Counted from the first letter of the stretch, positions 16,597-24,813 are shown. The stretch: 43,185 nucleotides of DNA from Chloroflexota bacterium (GCA_902812455.1 CADDZH010000037.1:1-43185), one strand, 5' to 3'. Program-made: numbers and translations. Notes: generated by a model from the sequence alone, not told the origin.

Positions 16597-16645
16597 CTGT
16601 AGAGCCGATGAATCGGTGATGGGCGCGATAAATCGGCCCCTACAG
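16597..16645. repeat. Hairpin repeat with CTGTAG/CTACAG ends
   Basis: The outer ends CTGTAG and CTACAG pair. Inside them, GCCGATGAATCG pairs imperfectly with CGATAAATCGGC around GTGATGGGCG. Its left flank (AAATAAGCCGCCCATGCCTG) reappears in reverse complement beside the half copy at 19577-19612. Confidence 0.6.
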
Positions 16646-16835
16646 AAATTCCGTTCAATTGCTTAATCTTCATTATCGGTCCTATATCTTATCGTCTCGA
16701 CATGGTGCCCGTACTGTGCTACACTTACACCAGCGAGTTGTATCGATGAAAACCAATGATAAAAGACAGCAGACCGGGCAGAACTGAGTGTAGACCCTCG
16801 ATTCTGAATTTTAACAAACGAAAACGGTCATAGTT

Positions 16836-16905
16836 TGTCATCCTGAGCGCAGCCTGCGGATCTCCGTCGATCGGCTGCGGATGTTTCGCTTCGCTCAACA
16901 TGACA
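16836..16905. repeat. REP-like repeat, paired copies
   Basis: TGTCATCCTGAGCGCAGC on the left and CGCTTCGCTCAACATGACA on the right form an imperfect inverted repeat of the family at 131-160, separated by CTGCGGAT-type direct repeats. Confidence 0.65.
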
Positions 16906-16969
16906 TGGATGACCGGTTTTGGTCGGTAACTTTCATTATCGAGGGGCGAGCGAAGCGAGGACAGCGAAC

Positions 16970-18613
16970 ATGCGCACGCCGCCAAAAGAAGATGAATATC
17001 CTGCGGATTCGCCTCAGCCCCAGCCCTTGCGGCGCAGGCGCTCCCTCGCAGGCTCTTATCACCATGCAAAAATAAGTGATCATCCTGATGATCAGCCAGG
17101 CGTTCCCAGGGTCAGGAGAGCCTCGCTCTACCAGAAGCAGAACCGGCCAGCAGTTCACAACAAACCTGAGGATGAAGAGCCAGAGCAGAAACCTGCAGGT
17201 GGTCGCAAGCAAGAGGCATACTCATCAGAACGCAAGATGCCGGTATCACCAAAACGGCGGCGCCATATCTATACGGCGTCCCCACCGGTTCCTTATTCCC
17301 CTCGCATTCCTCCCAAACGATCGCTCCGGGATCACTTGCGCTACCTCGGCCCTGGCCAGCCTATCATTATTATTTCGGTCTTACTCTTAGCCGCGATCAT
17401 CATAGGGATGCTTTCCCAGGCTATTGTCCGCTCGCAAGAACATAGCCCCTCAAATACTCAGAGCGCTGCTAGCAATCAGCACGCTACTCCACCTGCCCAG
17501 GCCATCGTGCGCCCGGCCAACCCGCACGAGCTGATCATCACGCCAGACGATACTGATCATCCCCCACCGCCGGTCTTTGCTACATCGGCCTATCTCATCG
17601 ATGCGGATAGTGGGGCAACGCTCTACGCCTACCATCCCTTCATGCACCTGCCTATGCTGAGCACAACAAAGCTCATGACGGCGGTCATTGCTGTTGAGCG
17701 GGGCAATCCCGACCAGAAAATCACCATCACCGGCGCTATGGAACACGATATCCAGCAGCTCAGTCCCGATAGCTCCCTGGCTGGTCTCAAGCAAGGCGAG
17801 ACCTATACCCTGCGCGAATTGCTCTATGCCTTGCTGCTGGTCTCCGGCAACGATGCAGCCGTCGTTATCGCCGATGCGGTTGGCGGCAATCTCTCCAATT
17901 TCGTCGCAGAAATGAACCAGAAGGCGCAGCAGCTTGGCCTCTACGATACGCATTTTGCGAACCCTCATGGGTTGGAGCAGCCAGGCCAGTACTCCAGCGC
18001 TCACGATCTCGCTTTTCTGGGCCGTTACGCCTTAAGTATCCCCCTGATCCACCAGATCAGCGGCACGCAAATCTATACCATTCCTCAGGGCGGTCACCAT
18101 CCACAGCATATTCTCATCAATGGAAACCAGTTCATGTGGTGGTATCCAGGAGTCGATGGTGGCAAACCAGGCTGGGATGGAGCCTCCGATTTCGTGCAGG
18201 TCATCTCCTGCGTTCGCAACCACCGTCACCTGATCGCCGTTGTCATGAACACGAACAACTGGTGGACGGATATGCGCGATCTCCTCAACTGGGGCTTCGA
18301 CGACTTCAACTGGATCTCCCCTTACGATGTAGACTTGCACCAGCCGATCCCATACGATGATCTCTGGAATTACTTTACCAGCGATAAGAAGGAGAACACC
18401 ATCCCTACAGCAGATCATGGGCGTTACTATATCTACACCGGCTATAGTATCTCCGGGTCTATCATGCATTACTTCGATAGCCATGGCGGGCTGAAGACCT
18501 TCGGCTACCCGGTGAGCATGGTAACGGTTACTGGCAACCAGGGTATCAGCCAGAGGTTCCAGAAGAGTACAATCCAATGCAACATGAGCACGAACCAGTG
18601 CTCTACTGCGTGA
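16970..18613 (+). CDS. Membrane-anchored D-alanyl-D-alanine carboxypeptidase (peptidase S11)
   Basis: A 547-residue penicillin-binding-protein-like enzyme that trims the terminal D-Ala of peptidoglycan stem peptides. An unusual basic, proline-rich cytoplasmic region of about 130 residues precedes a membrane helix (IIIISVLLLAAIIIGMLSQA, about 131-153). The S11 domain (about 195-450) has STTK (S231, K234), SGN (S292) and K399-P-G in place of KTG. The C-terminal tail ends with an LGFP-like repeat (HGGLKTFGYPVS, QRFQKS), a module often linked to cell wall binding. ATG at 16970 follows AGGA by eight bases; the frame extends upstream to a TTG without support. It is monocistronic. The long cytoplasmic arm could receive regulation, for example by phosphorylation (speculative). 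Confidence 0.92.
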   Translation: MRTPPKEDEYPADSPQPQPLRRRRSLAGSYHHAKISDHPDDQPGVPRVRRASLYQKQNRPAVHNKPEDEEPEQKPAGGRKQEAYSSERKMPVSPKRRRHIYTASPPVPYSPRIPPKRSLRDHLRYLGPGQPIIIISVLLLAAIIIGMLSQAIVRSQEHSPSNTQSAASNQHATPPAQAIVRPANPHELIITPDDTDHPPPPVFATSAYLIDADSGATLYAYHPFMHLPMLSTTKLMTAVIAVERGNPDQKITITGAMEHDIQQLSPDSSLAGLKQGETYTLRELLYALLLVSGNDAAVVIADAVGGNLSNFVAEMNQKAQQLGLYDTHFANPHGLEQPGQYSSAHDLAFLGRYALSIPLIHQISGTQIYTIPQGGHHPQHILINGNQFMWWYPGVDGGKPGWDGASDFVQVISCVRNHRHLIAVVMNTNNWWTDMRDLLNWGFDDFNWISPYDVDLHQPIPYDDLWNYFTSDKKENTIPTADHGRYYIYTGYSISGSIMHYFDSHGGLKTFGYPVSMVTVTGNQGISQRFQKSTIQCNMSTNQCSTA

Positions 18614-18740
18614 GGAAAGCCACCTTATGCGCGACTTCTAATGAAGCGATTTCCATCACCATGCAAGCTTACCGGCAAATGGCCGCTTCTCCGATTTGCA
18701 GCGCTGGTTAGAGGCACTGGCGACAAAAAACTGATCGTGG
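18614..18740. other. Convergent spacer
   Basis: This is 127 bases between the carboxypeptidase and pspA stops. No hairpin with a T-run was recognised. Confidence 0.3.
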
Positions 18741-19496
18741 TTATTGATTTTGGGGGCCTTCGAGTTGCGGCGGCTGCGAACCGGAGCCTAACTGCAGTTG
18801 TTGCTTCATGGCCTGCAACTGGGCTTCGACATTCTGTTGAGAAGCGATCTGCCGCAATTCGCGATCAAGCGGATCGTTGGAGCCGGGGCCGAGCAGGTTC
18901 TGATCGCTGAGAGTGCCAGATTCGATCAGGGCATCCATGGCGTTAGCACGAGCCTGCATGGAGAGCACCTTGTCCTGGGCACGCTGCATAGCAAGGTTCA
19001 TCTCTGACATTTCCTGCGAGATGCCGGTGACAGCTTCGTTGATCTTCACCTGGGCCTGAGCAGCACCATACTGGGCCTTGACCATCTCTTTCTGAGTGCG
19101 AAAAGCCTCCACGCGGGCGGAAATGGTGCGCTCCATTGCCAGCAGCCGTTCTTCTTGCTCGCGCAACTGGGCAATCTGCTGCTCAAAGCTATTGATCTGG
19201 GTTATCAGGCCCTCTTTGCGCTGGAGGGCAAGGCGCGCGAGGTCTTCGCGATTGGCTTGCAATGCCTGCATCGCCTGTTGATCGAGCCTGCCGATCTGCT
19301 GCTGGATCTGAGCTTGCTGCATCTCTAAGCGCTTCTCATTGGTTACCACGTCGGCGATGGAGCGTTTGAGATTTTGCAATTGTTCGAGCTGCTTACTATA
19401 TGAGTAATCCAGAACCTGGCCGGGGTCTTCAGCCTTATCGAGGGCGGCGTTGGCCTTGATACGGAAAAAGGTAGCGAGTCGAGAGAAAAAGCCCAT
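18741..19496 (-). CDS. pspA: PspA/IM30 family envelope-stress protein
   Basis: A 251-residue protein starting MGFFSRLATFFRIKANAALD, the amphipathic membrane-binding helix of PspA/Vipp1, then the DPGQVLDYSY block and a long coiled coil rich in Gln, Glu and Ala (about 35-210) with QAQVKINEAVTGISQEM. The C-terminal 40 residues are a low-complexity Gln/Ser/Pro tail. The family assembles ESCRT-III-like rods that protect and remodel a damaged cytoplasmic membrane. The start is firm: AGGAGG before ATG. It is divergently arranged with the 19776 operon of unknown and YbjQ-type genes, which may be co-regulated. No PspF-like activator is in the window. Confidence 0.93.
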   Translation of the reverse strand: MGFFSRLATFFRIKANAALDKAEDPGQVLDYSYSKQLEQLQNLKRSIADVVTNEKRLEMQQAQIQQQIGRLDQQAMQALQANREDLARLALQRKEGLITQINSFEQQIAQLREQEERLLAMERTISARVEAFRTQKEMVKAQYGAAQAQVKINEAVTGISQEMSEMNLAMQRAQDKVLSMQARANAMDALIESGTLSDQNLLGPGSNDPLDRELRQIASQQNVEAQLQAMKQQLQLGSGSQPPQLEGPQNQ

Positions 19497-19672
19497 GAGT
19501 GTTCCTCCTGATCTATCAGGGCGTAATGATGAACATTACTTATGAAACTTCCCAATCGTGTGGCTCGCCCTTCGAGCCAATAAATCGGCCCCTACAGGCA
19601 TGGTGGGTTATTTCGTTCATGTTCATAATTTGCCCTTACAGATATTCGATGGCCTGCATACGTTCATCCTCT

Positions 19673-19681
19673 ATAATAACA
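19673..19681 (-). promoter_or_regulatory. Possible extended -10 promoter for pspA
   Basis: On the minus strand the sequence reads TGTTATTAT, an extended -10 form, about 180 bases upstream of the pspA start. No -35 is evident. Confidence 0.35.
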
Positions 19682-19718
19682 CAAACGAGGAAATTGTGGG
19701 GTCTTAAAATAGGCAACA

Positions 19719-19727
19719 TGCTATAAT
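19719..19727 (+). promoter_or_regulatory. Extended -10 promoter of the YbjQ operon
   Basis: TGCTATAAT (TG-N-TATAAT) lies about 50 bases upstream of the first gene of the operon. The -35 region is poor, as often tolerated with an extended -10. Confidence 0.55.
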
Positions 19728-19775
19728 TAGACAGGGTAGCAGGATATATTCCAGGAGGGAAAGAGGAGAGTATCT

Positions 19776-20174
19776 ATGCTCAGTAACCAAGGGGAACCAT
19801 TGCAGGTAGATTTGCTGGCAGCATCATTGCGAGCCGATAGCGCTGACCTTAAAGCATTCATGGAAGCGCTGGCAACCAAGCTAGAAGGAGCGCTTCCCAA
19901 CCAGACAAAAGTAGTACGCCAGGGCGGTATTTTCGCTAAGGAGCACCCGGTGAAGGAGATTACAGTGACGCTGGGTGATTATCAATATCGCATCAGTCGC
20001 GAGCGGCAGGGGCCGCTGGTCACGCAACGGGTGAAGGTGGTACGAGGCATTGCGCTGAAAACGGAGCAGTTGCCGATGGAGCAGTGGATTGACGAACTGG
20101 CCGAGGCATTAGCCGAGGAGGCGGCACACAGCATGCAGGCACATATTGCGCTTGAGAGATTTTTATTGCAATAG
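19776..20174 (+). CDS. Conserved-looking small protein of unknown function
   Basis: A 132-residue soluble protein. An N-terminal helix with LRADSADLKAFMEALATKLE and LPNQTKVVRQ precedes beta strands (HPVKEITVTLGDYQYRISR, GPLVTQRVKVVRGIALKTE). The C-terminal half is helical (WIDELAEALAEEAAHSMQAH). No catalytic motif, signal peptide or membrane segment is seen. The ribosome binding region is rich in GGAGG-like sequence (AGGAGG further up, GAGGAG near the ATG). It leads the operon with the two double-YbjQ genes and is divergent from pspA, so a role in envelope stress is suggested by position only. I do not recognise the family. Confidence 0.75.
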   Translation: MLSNQGEPLQVDLLAASLRADSADLKAFMEALATKLEGALPNQTKVVRQGGIFAKEHPVKEITVTLGDYQYRISRERQGPLVTQRVKVVRGIALKTEQLPMEQWIDELAEALAEEAAHSMQAHIALERFLLQ

Positions 20175-20278
20175 ATGTGCGAGGGCGGCGCGAGCTGGGG
20201 ACGAGGGCAGCGCAAGGCCCCCGCACCACATCCACGCCGCCCCTTGCCCTACGGGTACGTAATAGGAGAGAAATCAAT

Positions 20279-21262
20279 ATGCCTTTCTGGAAAAAAGTGT
20301 CGCCGGAAGAGGAGCAGCGCAGGGCGCAGGCCCAGCAGGAGGCGGAGGCAAGCCGCCGTTCCCTGGAGGCTGGCGGATTACCACTGCAGGCCCGGCGTCG
20401 ATTGAGCGAAGAGACGGCGGCAGGCCATCCGCTCTTTACGAGTGATCTGAGCACGAATGAGTTCATGCTGGCGCGCAACCAGGGATACGTGGCATTGAGC
20501 CAGGTGATGGGCAGTTCGATCTATCATGTGGGCTGGCAATATACCCGTGGGTATACCTGGAACCCGCAGGAATATGAGCTTATCAATCTAAGCAATGCGC
20601 ATCAACACGCGACGGAGCTTGCCATGAGCAGGCTGGCAGAGGAGGCCAGATTACTGAGAGCTCACGGCGTGATTGGGGTGCGCTTCACAAGGCGTGAATA
20701 CGAGTGGGGGCAGAACTTGCTGGAATATACGGCTATCGGCACAGCGATCAAGCTTCCCAACACGCCCGTGCCGGAGCATCCTTTCCTCAGCGATCTTTCC
20801 GGCCAGGAGTTCTGGACCCTATTGCAGGCCGGATATTACCCTGTGGGGATCGCGACAGGCTACTGCGTGCATTATGTCTCCCTGGGGAGTAACTATACCG
20901 GGCAATTGAAAAGTGTCTGGTTTGGCTCTGGGGGGTATAACCAGGAGATTGTGCCGTTCACCCAGGGGTTCTATAACGCCCGGCACCTGGCTATCAGCCG
21001 TCTAGAGGCTATGGCGAGACGTTTTAATGCTATTGGTATTGTCGGGATGCATATCTTCCCGAGCCGGCGGGTCTTTGAATACGAAACGGAAAATCCTACC
21101 AGGTATTATATGGATTTGATGATAGAGTTTGCGGCTATCGGCACCGCGATCACCGCGCTGAAGCGGGATCATGTCATTCCGCCGCCGCAGCCAACGCTTA
21201 CGTTTACCGATTTGCGTCCAGGGCAGCGCCCGGAAACACGCGAGTTGACAATAAGGGAATAA
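20279..21262 (+). CDS. Double YbjQ-type (heavy-metal-binding-like) domain protein, copy 1
   Basis: A 327-residue protein with a charged N-terminus (MPFWKKVSPEEEQRRAQAQQ) and two tandem YbjQ/DUF74-like domains, at about 50-160 and 167-295. Each has the pattern FTSDLS-NEF or FLSDLSGQEFW, a GYVALSQVMGSSIYHVGW-type core, ARHLAISRLE-type helix and a closing E--AIGTAI strand. YbjQ proteins form pentameric rings; metal binding is suggested for the family but poorly proven. ATG at 20279 follows AGGAGAG; the frame runs 34 codons upstream through repeat-like sequence without support. The next gene is a paralog starting 10 bases after the stop, so co-assembly is plausible. Confidence 0.82.
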   Translation: MPFWKKVSPEEEQRRAQAQQEAEASRRSLEAGGLPLQARRRLSEETAAGHPLFTSDLSTNEFMLARNQGYVALSQVMGSSIYHVGWQYTRGYTWNPQEYELINLSNAHQHATELAMSRLAEEARLLRAHGVIGVRFTRREYEWGQNLLEYTAIGTAIKLPNTPVPEHPFLSDLSGQEFWTLLQAGYYPVGIATGYCVHYVSLGSNYTGQLKSVWFGSGGYNQEIVPFTQGFYNARHLAISRLEAMARRFNAIGIVGMHIFPSRRVFEYETENPTRYYMDLMIEFAAIGTAITALKRDHVIPPPQPTLTFTDLRPGQRPETRELTIRE

Positions 21263-21272
21263 GGAGCCAATC

Positions 21273-22118
21273 ATGTCGAGACAAATGCCACCACAACAAC
21301 CCCAGCCTCAAGAACAGAGTAGTGATTTACCCAGCCATGCACGAGAGCGCCTCTCAATTATGCGCGGGGATGCCAAACATCACGCATTGTTTACCAGTGA
21401 CCTGAGTGTGAACGAATTTTTGCTCGTTCGCGAAGCAGGATTCGATCCCGTAGGACTGGTCGTCGGTAGTTCTATTTACCATATCGGCTATCAAATGGCG
21501 GCATGGTCCCAGAATCAGGAAATGACAGTGCTGACGCAGGCCATGTATCATGCTCGCGAACTGGCAATGACGCGTATGGAGGAAGAAGCCAATGCGCTCA
21601 GCGCGGACGGCATTGTGGGTGTACGGCTAGAGGTGACGCGGCACGAATGGGGTGAAGCGCTTGCCGAATTCGTGGCCATTGGCACGGCCATTCGCTCGCG
21701 CAATGGGCAATCCTATCGCAATGTGAAGGGCATGCCATTTACTTCTGATCTGTCCGGGCAGGATTTCTGGACGCTGCTGCGGACGGGCTACCGGCCTGTA
21801 GGGATGGTGATGGGAAACTGCGTCTATCATGTTGCTCGCCAGGGCGTAGGGCAGTGGTTCAAGCAGGTTGGGCAGAATGTGGAGATGACCAATTATACGC
21901 AAGGCCTGTACGATGCCCGCGAGCTGGCGATGGAACGCATGCAGGCCGAGGCCATGAGCCTGGGAGCGCAGGGCGTGGTGGGCGCGCAAATTCACGAGCG
22001 CAATCATGGCTGGGGTTCGCACGTGATCGAGTTCTTTGCTGTAGGCACTGCAGTCGTACCGATCTCCGATACGCACGAGGTGCCTGCTCCTTCGCTATCG
22101 CTGCTACTGAATGATTGA
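21273..22118 (+). CDS. Double YbjQ-type domain protein, copy 2
   Basis: A 281-residue paralog of the preceding product. Domain one spans about 37-145 (ALFTSDLSVNEFLLVREAGF, GSSIYHIGYQM, EFVAIGTAIRS) and domain two about 153-265 (PFTSDLSGQDFWTLLRTGYR, GNCVYHVARQG, EFFAVGTAVVP). The two domains within each protein and the two proteins are all recognisably related, implying successive duplications. The short N-terminus is Gln/Pro-rich. The start is clear, with AAGGAG six bases before ATG. It is the last gene of the operon and converges with the epimerase. Confidence 0.82.
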   Translation: MSRQMPPQQPQPQEQSSDLPSHARERLSIMRGDAKHHALFTSDLSVNEFLLVREAGFDPVGLVVGSSIYHIGYQMAAWSQNQEMTVLTQAMYHARELAMTRMEEEANALSADGIVGVRLEVTRHEWGEALAEFVAIGTAIRSRNGQSYRNVKGMPFTSDLSGQDFWTLLRTGYRPVGMVMGNCVYHVARQGVGQWFKQVGQNVEMTNYTQGLYDARELAMERMQAEAMSLGAQGVVGAQIHERNHGWGSHVIEFFAVGTAVVPISDTHEVPAPSLSLLLND

Positions 22119-22156
22119 GCAGGCTGCCTACCATTAAGAAAGACCGCTCAACGGAA

Positions 22157-23098
22157 CTACCTGGCCTGCGTACGCAGGGCCTGGATGGTACGTTCTAATC
22201 CTTCGCGAAAGCGAACTTCTGGCTTATAGCCCAGAAGGCGCTGGGCCAGGCTTATATCGGCCAGGCTATCACGCACGTCGCCCGGGCGTGGATCGCGATA
22301 CTCGGCATCCACAGCCACTCCCAGGAGTTCTCCTGCTATGCGCAGCATAGTATTGAGGGAGATACGCTCGCCACAGCCAATGTTCATAGCATGGCCAACC
22401 GCTTCAGGTGCAGTGGCAGCCAGTAAATTTGCCTGGACGACGTTCGCAATATAGGTAAAGTCGCGGGTTTGCTCTCCATCGCCGAAGACAATGGGCCGCT
22501 TCCCCTGGAGGATTGCTGTCAGGAAACGTGGAATGACCGCTGCATACTCGGAGGCAGGGTCCTGGCGAGGCCCAAAGACGTTAAAGTAGCGCAGGGCTAC
22601 AGTTTCAAGCCCATAGATGTGCGCAAATACTCTACACAGGAGCTCACCTGTAAGCTTTTGCACGGCATAGGGCGACATGGGATGCGTTTGCATATCCTCG
22701 CGCTTGGGCAACGTTGGTGTATCGCCGTAGACAGACGAAGAGCTGGCGTAGACCACGCGCCGCACACCAGCATCCCGTGCTGCAAGCAGGATGTTCTGGG
22801 TGCCGTTGATATTTGTCTCCAGCGATCCAATGGGATCGGCAATGGAGCGAGGCACAGAGGCTAAGGCGCCCTGGTGCAAAACGACCTCGATGCCCTGGAC
22901 TGCAACCTTGACGGCCTTAAAATCTCGTAAGTCTCCATGTATAAATTGCGCACGCCCCTGAAGCGCTAGCAGGTTGGCCTCTCTGCCTGTGGCTAAGTTA
23001 TCAAACACACGCACAGATTCGCCTCGCTCAAGAAGCGCCTCAGCAATGTGGGAACCGATAAACCCTGCACCGCCGGTGACCAGATATGTTGCAGTCAT
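22157..23098 (-). CDS. NAD-dependent sugar epimerase (GalE/WbpP-like SDR)
   Basis: A 313-residue extended short-chain dehydrogenase. The nucleotide-binding motif is GGAGFIGSH (9-17). The catalytic set is the SSSSVYG serine region near 120 and Y144-x3-K148 (SPYAVQKL). Other blocks are VFDNLATGRE, ALASVPRSI, RYFNVFGPRQDP and DFTYIANVVQA, which fit UDP-hexose or UDP-HexNAc 4-epimerases of the WbpP/TviC type. It would supply a sugar for the polysaccharide pathway downstream (inference); exact substrate unknown. The ribosome binding site is AGAGGT just before ATG. Confidence 0.9.
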   Translation of the reverse strand: MTATYLVTGGAGFIGSHIAEALLERGESVRVFDNLATGREANLLALQGRAQFIHGDLRDFKAVKVAVQGIEVVLHQGALASVPRSIADPIGSLETNINGTQNILLAARDAGVRRVVYASSSSVYGDTPTLPKREDMQTHPMSPYAVQKLTGELLCRVFAHIYGLETVALRYFNVFGPRQDPASEYAAVIPRFLTAILQGKRPIVFGDGEQTRDFTYIANVVQANLLAATAPEAVGHAMNIGCGERISLNTMLRIAGELLGVAVDAEYRDPRPGDVRDSLADISLAQRLLGYKPEVRFREGLERTIQALRTQAR

Positions 23099-23155
23099 TT
23101 TACCTCTAACATGCGCTGTAGCTCTACAAGCGCACGCCTCCTTTCTTTAATACTT

Positions 23156-23264
23156 ATATCAAATCCGTTTAAAAAGGGATTCTTGGGGGCACCCCAAACC
23201 CGGCAGGAGGCCGCAGGCCCTCCTGCACCTCCCGCTTTGATCGCTTTCCCACCGGATTTGATAT
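23156..23264. mobile_element. MITE-like element with 12-bp terminal inverted repeats
   Basis: ATATCAAATCCG at 23156-23167 and its perfect reverse complement at 23253-23264 bound a non-coding segment whose centre forms the hairpin GCAGGAGG-CCGCAGGC-CCTCCTGC. TA dinucleotides at both edges would fit Tc1/IS630-type target duplication, but they are also part of the palindrome. No transposase of that type is in the window. Confidence 0.55.
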
Positions 23265-23308
23265 TACTCTATAATACTCACTTTACCAGAATTCATGAGC
23301 CAGAAACA

Positions 23309-23338
23309 GTGACATAGTACTCGTCAGTACGTTATACT
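23309..23338 (+). promoter_or_regulatory. Sigma-70 promoter of the first GHL15-like gene
   Basis: GTGACA (23309-23314), an 18-bp spacer and TATACT (23333-23338), about 80 bases upstream of the GTG start. Confidence 0.6.
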
Positions 23339-23419
23339 AGTATCTGCTAGTTGAGCCTCTAAAAAGCCCGGAGGAGCCAGCCACCTGCTATTTACTTTTA
23401 AATATCTCTGGAGTATACC

Positions 23420-24763
23420 GTGATACTCAAACGCTTATTGAGCAGGTTAGTACAACCTGTCTTGCTTACCGGATTGGTACTTATACCTTTTTTAGCTAGC
23501 TGCTCTCTGTTTCCTGCCAGAAGCCATCCAAGAACAAATGCAACTCCTACTCCAAAGGGCATAAGAATCATCATTCCATCGTGCCATATACCACCTTGTG
23601 ATTCTTTGGCGCCTGGAAAAACTCCTGGTATCCGTCCCTTTATTAGCACCTGGAGCAATATCCATCTTTTTCTGACCTTTGATTACAATATATCTAACCC
23701 TGCGGCTTCGGCCAGGAACTACGATTTTGTCTGGGGAGCCAGCGCCAACAATGTCTCCGCATTTCGTTCGGCAAACCCGAATATCTTCCTCACCTATTAC
23801 ATTCCCTTTTTTCGTGATGCAGGGACATTTTCGGATAGCCAACCCTATAGCCTCAGCTACTGGCAAACGACTCATCCAGACTGGATACTCTACCAATGTG
23901 ACCGCCATACACCTGCCTATGAATTTGGTGACCCCAATGTACCGCTTGATTTTACCAACCCGGCTGTCGTTCAGTGGCAGGTACAGACCTATGCTGAGCC
24001 GGCTGCTGCCGGCGGGTATGACGGTATTGCAGCAGATAATCTAGGCTTCCATAACCATTCAGGTGCATGTGGGGTCTATGTGAATGGCAAGTGGGTACAA
24101 CATTACAGCGGACAACTTGTCGACCCACAATGGAATGTAGACGTGATAACCTGGCTGGCCCGCATGCAACAGGCTCTCCACCATTTACAGCATCCCCTGG
24201 CTTTGATAGCGAATTTTGGACTTGGCAACCTCCCCTGGAACGACGTGCAGGTGCAACAGGTAGTGAGCCACACAGATGGTATTTTGGGTGAAGAGGGGTT
24301 CACCAACTATGGCTCAGGCTACCTGACCGATAGTGCTTGGATTCAAAAAATTCAGTTTATCGAGAGTGTACAGCAACAAGAGAAGCCATACTACATCATT
24401 GACCAATTCCATTCAGTAGGACATGCCGAAATCCAGTGGGCGCTTGCTTCTTACTTGATGTGCAAAGAACAGGCAGCAGCCTTGTACATTTCCACGGCTC
24501 AAGGATATGGAAGCGCCACCTGGTACAGCGAGTATACCGTCCCTATCGGCACTCCTTCTGGCTCGATGTACGAGGCACAAAATGTCTATTGGCGTGATTA
24601 CAGTAACGGCCTGGTTATCGTTAACCCCAGCTCAACCAATACGTACATAGTTACTAACTATGCTCCTCCGGGCTATCATTTTGATGATCTGTACGGTAAT
24701 CAGATTGGCCCGGCAATCACATTGCCACCTCACTCTGGTATAGTACTATTAACCAGTTCATGA
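23420..24763 (+). CDS. GHL15-like putative glycoside hydrolase lipoprotein, copy 1
   Basis: A 447-residue lipoprotein: basic start, hydrophobic stretch and lipobox LASC (C28), then a Thr/Pro linker and one large domain. Blocks include NIHLFLTFDYNIS, NYDFVWGAS, FLTYYIPFFRD, HPDWILYQCDR, VPLDFTNPAVVQWQVQTYAE, GYDGIAADN and ILGEEGFTNYG. This arrangement fits hypothetical glycosyl hydrolase family 15 (GHL15), TIM-barrel proteins of unproven activity. D and E residues in GIAADN and GEEGF are candidate catalytic positions (inference). Start GTG with GGAG seven bases upstream. It should act on the outer face of the cell, possibly on the polysaccharide made by the adjoining operon. A close paralog follows. 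Confidence 0.8.
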   Translation: MILKRLLSRLVQPVLLTGLVLIPFLASCSLFPARSHPRTNATPTPKGIRIIIPSCHIPPCDSLAPGKTPGIRPFISTWSNIHLFLTFDYNISNPAASARNYDFVWGASANNVSAFRSANPNIFLTYYIPFFRDAGTFSDSQPYSLSYWQTTHPDWILYQCDRHTPAYEFGDPNVPLDFTNPAVVQWQVQTYAEPAAAGGYDGIAADNLGFHNHSGACGVYVNGKWVQHYSGQLVDPQWNVDVITWLARMQQALHHLQHPLALIANFGLGNLPWNDVQVQQVVSHTDGILGEEGFTNYGSGYLTDSAWIQKIQFIESVQQQEKPYYIIDQFHSVGHAEIQWALASYLMCKEQAAALYISTAQGYGSATWYSEYTVPIGTPSGSMYEAQNVYWRDYSNGLVIVNPSSTNTYIVTNYAPPGYHFDDLYGNQIGPAITLPPHSGIVLLTSS

Positions 24764-24813
24764 TTGCTCGCCACTTCTATATCGTGCTGTTACCACGTAA
24801 CAACTCCCTCCGT

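Larger units (their letters stand above)
16468..16969. other. Repeat-rich divergent intergenic region, 502 bases
   Basis: It contains a hairpin repeat at 16597-16645 and a REP-like cluster at 16836-16905. No gene is supported. The final 30 bases form the leader of the carboxypeptidase and contain GAGCGAAGCGAGGACAG, a partial repeat copy that also provides the ribosome binding site. Confidence 0.55.
19497..19775. other. Divergent promoter region between pspA and the YbjQ operon
   Basis: Each strand shows an extended -10 (listed separately). A half copy of the hairpin repeat, AATAAATCGGCCCCTACAGG, lies near 19577. Nothing else is seen. Confidence 0.5.
23099..23419. other. Intergenic region with MITE-like element and a promoter
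   Basis: The spacer holds a 109-bp element with 12-bp terminal inverted repeats (23156-23264) and a sigma-70 promoter (23309-23338). There is no additional gene. Confidence 0.6.

Noticed and set aside
20175..20278. Extended N-terminus of the first double-YbjQ protein
   Set aside because: The extra 34 codons are Arg/Pro-rich repeat-like sequence without a ribosome binding site, while ATG at 20279 has AGGAGAG.
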